DNA of 39,354 nucleotides from an uncultured Clostridia bacterium (GTDB lineage Bacteria; Bacillota; Clostridia; Christensenellales; UBA1242). The position numbers and the translations under genes are program-made. The stretch covers positions 1 through 39,354 of the forward strand of contig CAMVKM010000004.1 in NCBI GenBank assembly GCA_947168085.1, written 5' to 3'. The notes under the pieces were generated by a model. That model did not search any database, was not told the DNA's origin, and saw nothing but the letters and a program-made list of their open reading frames with translations. This document shows, in pieces, positions 34,380 through 39,354 of the stretch (position 1 is its first letter; each line of letters starts with the position of its first letter).

Positions 34380-35015
34380 ATGACAGAGCAAAAAACAGAA
34401 CTTGAACTTCAACAAGAAATTGTTGAAAACATGACTAAAAGGTTTTGGAAACTAAAAGAGAAACAGACACAAAAGACAGAAAAACTAACAGACGAATGGT
34501 CTTTGGCAAATGACCCAAGAATGCCAGTTTTAGGTGTGGGTGTTGGTTTGAGTGCAGGTGTTTTGTTGGGCTATTTAAAATATCTTAACAATTGTGGTGG
34601 TAATTTCAACAAGGTTGCTAATGTTAAGGAATATTTTTTGAACAATCCAGATGCCTTTGAACAAGCAAAAGAAGCTTTGCATTCAACTGACCTTAACTAC
34701 ATTTCTGGCTATGTGATGGGAGAAGATGGGTTGGCAACAGCACTTTGGCAATCAACTGGCCTTTATGATTTTTTTAGAAGTGCTGGTATAGATGCTTTTC
34801 AAACTGGTCTTGTTTCTGGGGCTGTAATTGGCTCGCTTCCTGTTGTTGCTTACTTTTTAAGAAAGAAAATTTTGAAAGCGCAATTAAAATCTTTGAAAAA
34901 TCAACAAGTTAAACTTGTTAAAGACATAAGAGAAGAAAAAGCAAAATTAAACGAAATGAAAACAAAACAAGAACAAAAAGTGTTAAACAAAAATGAAAAC
35001 GAATTTACAAGATAA
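34380..35015 (+). CDS. Coiled-coil / glycine-rich membrane hairpin protein 2
   Basis: A 211-residue protein of the same plan as its neighbour: N-terminal charged helix, hydrophobic GVGVGLSAGVLLGYL (about 52-66), an inserted soluble loop (about 70-140), a second hydrophobic segment TGLVSGAVIGSLPVVAYFL (about 142-160), then a C-terminal coiled coil of Lys/Glu/Gln. The ATG at 34380 directly follows a GTG codon; AAGGAG (34368-34373) is at the right distance for either. A shared terminator with groEL follows. The two proteins probably act together at the membrane; function is unknown. Confidence 0.72.
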   Translation: MTEQKTELELQQEIVENMTKRFWKLKEKQTQKTEKLTDEWSLANDPRMPVLGVGVGLSAGVLLGYLKYLNNCGGNFNKVANVKEYFLNNPDAFEQAKEALHSTDLNYISGYVMGEDGLATALWQSTGLYDFFRSAGIDAFQTGLVSGAVIGSLPVVAYFLRKKILKAQLKSLKNQQVKLVKDIREEKAKLNEMKTKQEQKVLNKNENEFTR

Positions 35016-35052
35016 GACTTTTCAACTTTTCCACATTAAAAAAATTTGAATT

Positions 35053-35086
35053 AAAAAAAGATATGGGCACTCCCATATCTTTTTTG
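35053..35086. terminator. Bidirectional terminator between 34380 and groEL
   Basis: GATATGGG / CCCATATC stem (35060-35079) around CACT with an A tract on the left and a T tract on the right; it ends both convergent transcripts. Confidence 0.9.
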
Positions 35087-37002
<1,916 letters not shown>

Positions 37003-37045
37003 TTTTTCACCTCTAAAAAATATTTTGGCTTTTGCCTCACAAAAA

Positions 37046-37073
37046 ATTATAACACACTTTTTTAAAATTGCAA
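37046..37073 (-). promoter_or_regulatory. groES-groEL promoter
   Basis: Minus-strand TTGCAA (37068-37073), 16-base spacer, TATAAT (37046-37051) with TG one base upstream. No CIRCE element (TTAGCACTC-N9-GAGTGCTAA) is visible between here and the groES start. Confidence 0.7.
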
Positions 37074-37148
37074 GCATGTGATGTCAACTTTTTAAAAAAT
37101 TCTACAAAAAAAGTGAAAATTTGCAAGGTTTTTAGCATAATTTTTTTT

Positions 37149-37862
37149 ATGCAAAATTTTTCAAAACCGTTTGTCATAAAACACAAATTTAGCAAAAAAG
37201 CAAAAATTTTTATGATTTTTTTAAGTTTTGTTTTTGTTTTTGCTTTACTTTGTTGGTTTTTGTTTCCAATTTTTAAAATTTTTAAAAATCAAAACACTTT
37301 GCAAGCAAATTTTTTTGTTGTTTTAAAACAAACGGGCCAAACACAAAAAAGTGAAGCAGAACAAGAAGCGCAAAGCCTAAAAACAAGGGGTGGTGCTGGC
37401 GTTTTGTTTTTTAAAAACACTTTTTTTGTGGCAATTTCGGTTTATGAAAACGAAAAAGATGCAATTTCTGTTGTAAACAAACTAAAAAGTGAAGGCCAAG
37501 AATTTGTTGTTAAAAAATTTGTGTTTAAAGCAAACATTGATGACCAAAATTTTTTTAATTTTTTAACAAGTGTTTTAAAAAATTTGTATGAACTGTCAAT
37601 CTTGCTTGAAAGCGGACAAATTTCTCCAGTTGCGGCAAATTTAAAACTTAGAAATCTTTTAACACAAACAACATTAACATATGAAAAAGCAAACAATTGT
37701 GATAACAAAATTTTTGCTGAAATTTTTTTAAACACAAAAAGCATTTTAGAGTATGCAACAAGTTTTCAGCTTTTGGACACAAGTTTGCTACCATACGCAA
37801 GTGTTGTTAGGGCAGCAGAAATTGAAATTTTGTCTGTTGCAGCAGAAAATGAGTTTTTTTAA
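37149..37862 (+). CDS. Membrane-anchored SPOR-like protein
   Basis: A 237-residue protein with a short basic N-terminus, one transmembrane helix (about 21-43) and an extracytoplasmic part. Residues about 52-125 resemble a SPOR-type fold: a strand FFVVLKQTG, a helix KSEAEQEAQSLKTRGGAG, a strand FFVAISVYENEKDA, a helix and a final strand. SPOR domains bind denuded septal peptidoglycan. The rest is helical and unrecognised. No clear ribosome site precedes ATG 37149; a CATAAT box at 37136 would leave almost no leader. The longer frame from 37068 lies across the divergent groES promoter. Confidence 0.65.
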   Translation: MQNFSKPFVIKHKFSKKAKIFMIFLSFVFVFALLCWFLFPIFKIFKNQNTLQANFFVVLKQTGQTQKSEAEQEAQSLKTRGGAGVLFFKNTFFVAISVYENEKDAISVVNKLKSEGQEFVVKKFVFKANIDDQNFFNFLTSVLKNLYELSILLESGQISPVAANLKLRNLLTQTTLTYEKANNCDNKIFAEIFLNTKSILEYATSFQLLDTSLLPYASVVRAAEIEILSVAAENEFF

Positions 37863-37891
37863 ATCAAAGTTTTTAAATCGCATAAAAATTG

Positions 37892-37920
37892 TTGACATAT
37901 GTCGAATTTTTTTGTATAAT
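37892..37920 (+). promoter_or_regulatory. Promoter of zinc-ribbon protein 1
   Basis: TTGACA (37892-37897), 17-base spacer, TATAAT (37915-37920): full consensus, implying strong expression. Confidence 0.85.
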
Positions 37921-37951
37921 TTTGAGTATACTTTTAAAGGGGGAGTTTAAA

Positions 37952-38290
37952 ATGGCATTTTGTAAAAACTGCGGAAACGAAATTGAAGACAACGCTCAAT
38001 TTTGTGGAAAGTGCGGAGCAGCACAAAACTCAAATGCACCTGTAAACGGAGCAAAAAAAGAAAGCAGTGCTTTGGGAATAGTTGCAATTGTGTTTGCTTG
38101 TTTGGGTGGACTTGTTGGACTTGTTCTTTCAATTGTTTCGCTTTGTGTTTACAAACAAGGTTCACCAAACCGCAAACTTGGATGGATTGCGTTTGGAATT
38201 TGCATGGCTTGGATTGCGATAGCTGTTGTTGTTTCTATTGTCTATGCGGCATTAGGTATTGACATTTCTCGCTTTTACGGTGGGATGTAA
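37952..38290 (+). CDS. Zinc-ribbon membrane protein 1
   Basis: A 112-residue protein. An N-terminal zinc ribbon uses two CxxC pairs (Cys4/Cys7 and Cys17/Cys20). A short polar linker leads to two transmembrane helices (about 42-65 and 77-100) with a Gly/Leu-rich character. The ATG at 37952 is set by the GGGGGAG site and promoter. The next gene is a paralogue with its own promoter and terminator. Proteins with this zinc-ribbon plus DUF4190-like pair of helices are common in Bacillota; function unknown. Confidence 0.85.
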   Translation: MAFCKNCGNEIEDNAQFCGKCGAAQNSNAPVNGAKKESSALGIVAIVFACLGGLVGLVLSIVSLCVYKQGSPNRKLGWIAFGICMAWIAIAVVVSIVYAALGIDISRFYGGM

Positions 38291-38315
38291 AAAAACGGAA
38301 AATTCCGTTTTTTTT
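38291..38315 (+). terminator. Terminator after zinc-ribbon protein 1
   Basis: AAAAACGGAA / TTCCGTTTTT with an AA loop and T tract, immediately after the stop codon. Confidence 0.85.
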
Positions 38316-38316
38316 A

Positions 38317-38346
38317 TTGACAAAATGTTGTTGTTTTTTGTATAAT
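38317..38346 (+). promoter_or_regulatory. Promoter of zinc-ribbon protein 2
   Basis: TTGACA (38317-38322), 18-base spacer, TATAAT (38341-38346). It starts directly after the previous terminator. Confidence 0.82.
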
Positions 38347-38372
38347 AAACTTATCAAAAGGAGAAAAAATTT

Positions 38373-38723
38373 ATGTTTTGCAAAAATTGTGGAAATCAAA
38401 TTGGGGATAGTGATGCATTTTGCTCAAAATGTGGAGCGGCAAACAATGCTCAAACACTAAGCAATCAACAAAATGAACAAAAACAAGAAAACCCTGTTTG
38501 GGGAATTTTGGCAATAGTTTTTGGTGCGCTTGGTGGCAGCACTTTGGGCCTTGTTTTTTCGATTGTTGGCCTTTGCATCTACAAGACACCAGAAAACAAA
38601 CAAAAAGCATGGATTGGTTTGGGGCTTACTATTGCATGGATGGTAATTGCAACAGTTTTGTTAATAATTTGGTTCCCGGCAATTGTGGAATGGATTAATC
38701 AACACATTCCAGCTGAGGTTTAA
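38373..38723 (+). CDS. Zinc-ribbon membrane protein 2
   Basis: A 116-residue paralogue of the preceding protein: two CxxC pairs at the N-terminus (CKNC, CSKC), a Gln/Asn-rich linker, and two transmembrane helices with WGILAIVFGALGG and GLTIAWMVIATVLLI. The separate strong promoters of the two copies mean that they can be regulated independently. AAAAGGAG precedes the ATG. Confidence 0.85.
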   Translation: MFCKNCGNQIGDSDAFCSKCGAANNAQTLSNQQNEQKQENPVWGILAIVFGALGGSTLGLVFSIVGLCIYKTPENKQKAWIGLGLTIAWMVIATVLLIIWFPAIVEWINQHIPAEV

Positions 38724-38727
38724 AAAC

Positions 38728-38752
38728 AAAAAGCGAAATTTTCGCTTTTTTG
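38728..38752 (+). terminator. Terminator after zinc-ribbon protein 2
   Basis: AAAAGCGA / TCGCTTTTTT hairpin around AATTT with a T tract. Confidence 0.75.
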
Positions 38753-38761
38753 TTTTTTTAG

Positions 38762-38790
38762 TTGCTTTTATTGTAACTTTTTGTTAAAAT
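38762..38790 (+). promoter_or_regulatory. Promoter of the YgjV-like gene
   Basis: TTGCTT (38762-38767), 17-base spacer, TAAAAT (38785-38790) with TG at 38782-38783. Confidence 0.7.
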
Positions 38791-38821
38791 AAAAAGAAAA
38801 ACAAAAGGAGAACAAAACAAA

Positions 38822-39354
38822 ATGAACATGATTTTGGCACATGTGTTTTTTTGCTTTGCTGTTTTAACTTATATCACAGCAATGCTTCAAAAAAACAGAA
38901 AAACATTTTTGATTGTTGTGATTGTGTGCGATTTGTTTTGGGTTCTTTACTATTTGTTTTTAGATCGCTACACGCCAACAATTTTAAATGCTGCCGAAGC
39001 GCTTTTAAATGTGGGGCTTTTCTTTTTTGAAAAATATAACAAAAGTCGAAAATGGGTACTTAGTGCTGTGGGCATAACATGGGCTGTTTACATAACTGCA
39101 ACAATTTTAACATGGACTGGGCCACTACAACTGCTGTCTTTCTTTGCTTCAAGCATGTTTTTGCTTGGGCTTGCTGTGGACAGATTGGTGTTTACAAAAA
39201 TCTTTGACATTTGTTCTGTTACTGCTGCCACAATTTACTGGTTTTGTGTTGCGTCAATCTTCACTGGTTGTGTGGGGATTTGTATGGGTATCGGGGCAAT
39301 TGTTGGTTTTGTTAGGTCACTTTTGTTTGAACTTAACAAAAGAAAACTTAGGGC
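38822..39354 (+). CDS. YgjV-like multi-pass membrane protein, cut by the window edge
   Basis: An open frame from ATG 38822, preceded by AAAAGGAG, runs to the right edge without a stop (177 codons). The product is almost all hydrophobic helices. The sequence MLQKNRKTFLIVVIVCDLFW, a short turn, then TPTILNAAEALLNVGLFFFEKY resembles the YgjV family (uncharacterised inner-membrane proteins). The last visible residues (FELNKRKLR) suggest that it is near its end. Assignment is by hydrophobic pattern and a few motifs only. Confidence 0.7.
   Translation, partial: MNMILAHVFFCFAVLTYITAMLQKNRKTFLIVVIVCDLFWVLYYLFLDRYTPTILNAAEALLNVGLFFFEKYNKSRKWVLSAVGITWAVYITATILTWTGPLQLLSFFASSMFLLGLAVDRLVFTKIFDICSVTAATIYWFCVASIFTGCVGICMGIGAIVGFVRSLLFELNKRKLR

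Overview
The window is a strongly AT-rich bacterial chromosome segment. Its -10/-35 promoters (many with an extended TGn -10), AGGAG ribosome sites, U-tailed hairpin terminators and gene families (dnaA-recF-gyrB-gyrA, groES-groEL, YkvI, VTC/DUF4956, BFD-type FAD oxidoreductase) point to a Gram-positive Bacillota, probably an uncultured Clostridia-like lineage. The standard code is used: TGA, TAG and TAA all end recognisable genes. I cannot name a genus.

Layout. Bases 1-480 are an AT-rich, repeat-bearing stretch upstream of dnaA and probably part of oriC. dnaA (484-1869) is followed directly by recF; dnaN, normally between them, is absent. From 2194 to 14081 lies one co-directional run: recF, two paralogous hydrolase-like proteins, gyrB, a tiny ORF, two paralogous HExxH metallopeptidase-like proteins, then gyrA. 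The replication/topology genes therefore share a transcription unit with two pairs of lineage-specific enzymes. On the minus strand follow a HAD-family (COG5610-like) protein and a small [4Fe-4S] ferredoxin.

A tRNA-Asn at 16583 borders an accessory island (about 16.7-19.3 kb). It holds a small toxin-like protein overlapping an SH3/DUF4926-like immunity-type gene, a C-terminal toxin fragment with a second immunity-type gene, a short toxin vestige with a third (double-domain) immunity-type gene, and two copies of a structured intergenic repeat. It reads as a polymorphic toxin/immunity cassette array. A related orphan immunity-type gene sits 7 kb away at 26003.

From 19.4 to 25.7 kb a two-component system precedes a VTC / DUF4956 / carbohydrate-binding lipoprotein operon. 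That operon's promoter region carries OmpR-type direct repeats and an 18-bp palindrome, and its lipoprotein gene has an in-frame amber codon. Further on are a YkvI-TPR operon (minus), a PHP-domain protein with eroded metal ligands, a Pro/Gln-rich membrane protein (minus), a GlpA-like FAD/[2Fe-2S] oxidoreductase, dUTPase, two paralogous coiled-coil membrane proteins, groES-groEL (minus), a SPOR-like membrane protein, two zinc-ribbon membrane proteins, and a YgjV-like membrane protein cut by the right edge.

Tandem paralogue pairs recur throughout (3283/4510, 7954/9519, 33818/34380, 37952/38373, and the immunity family), so local duplication is a main way this region has grown.
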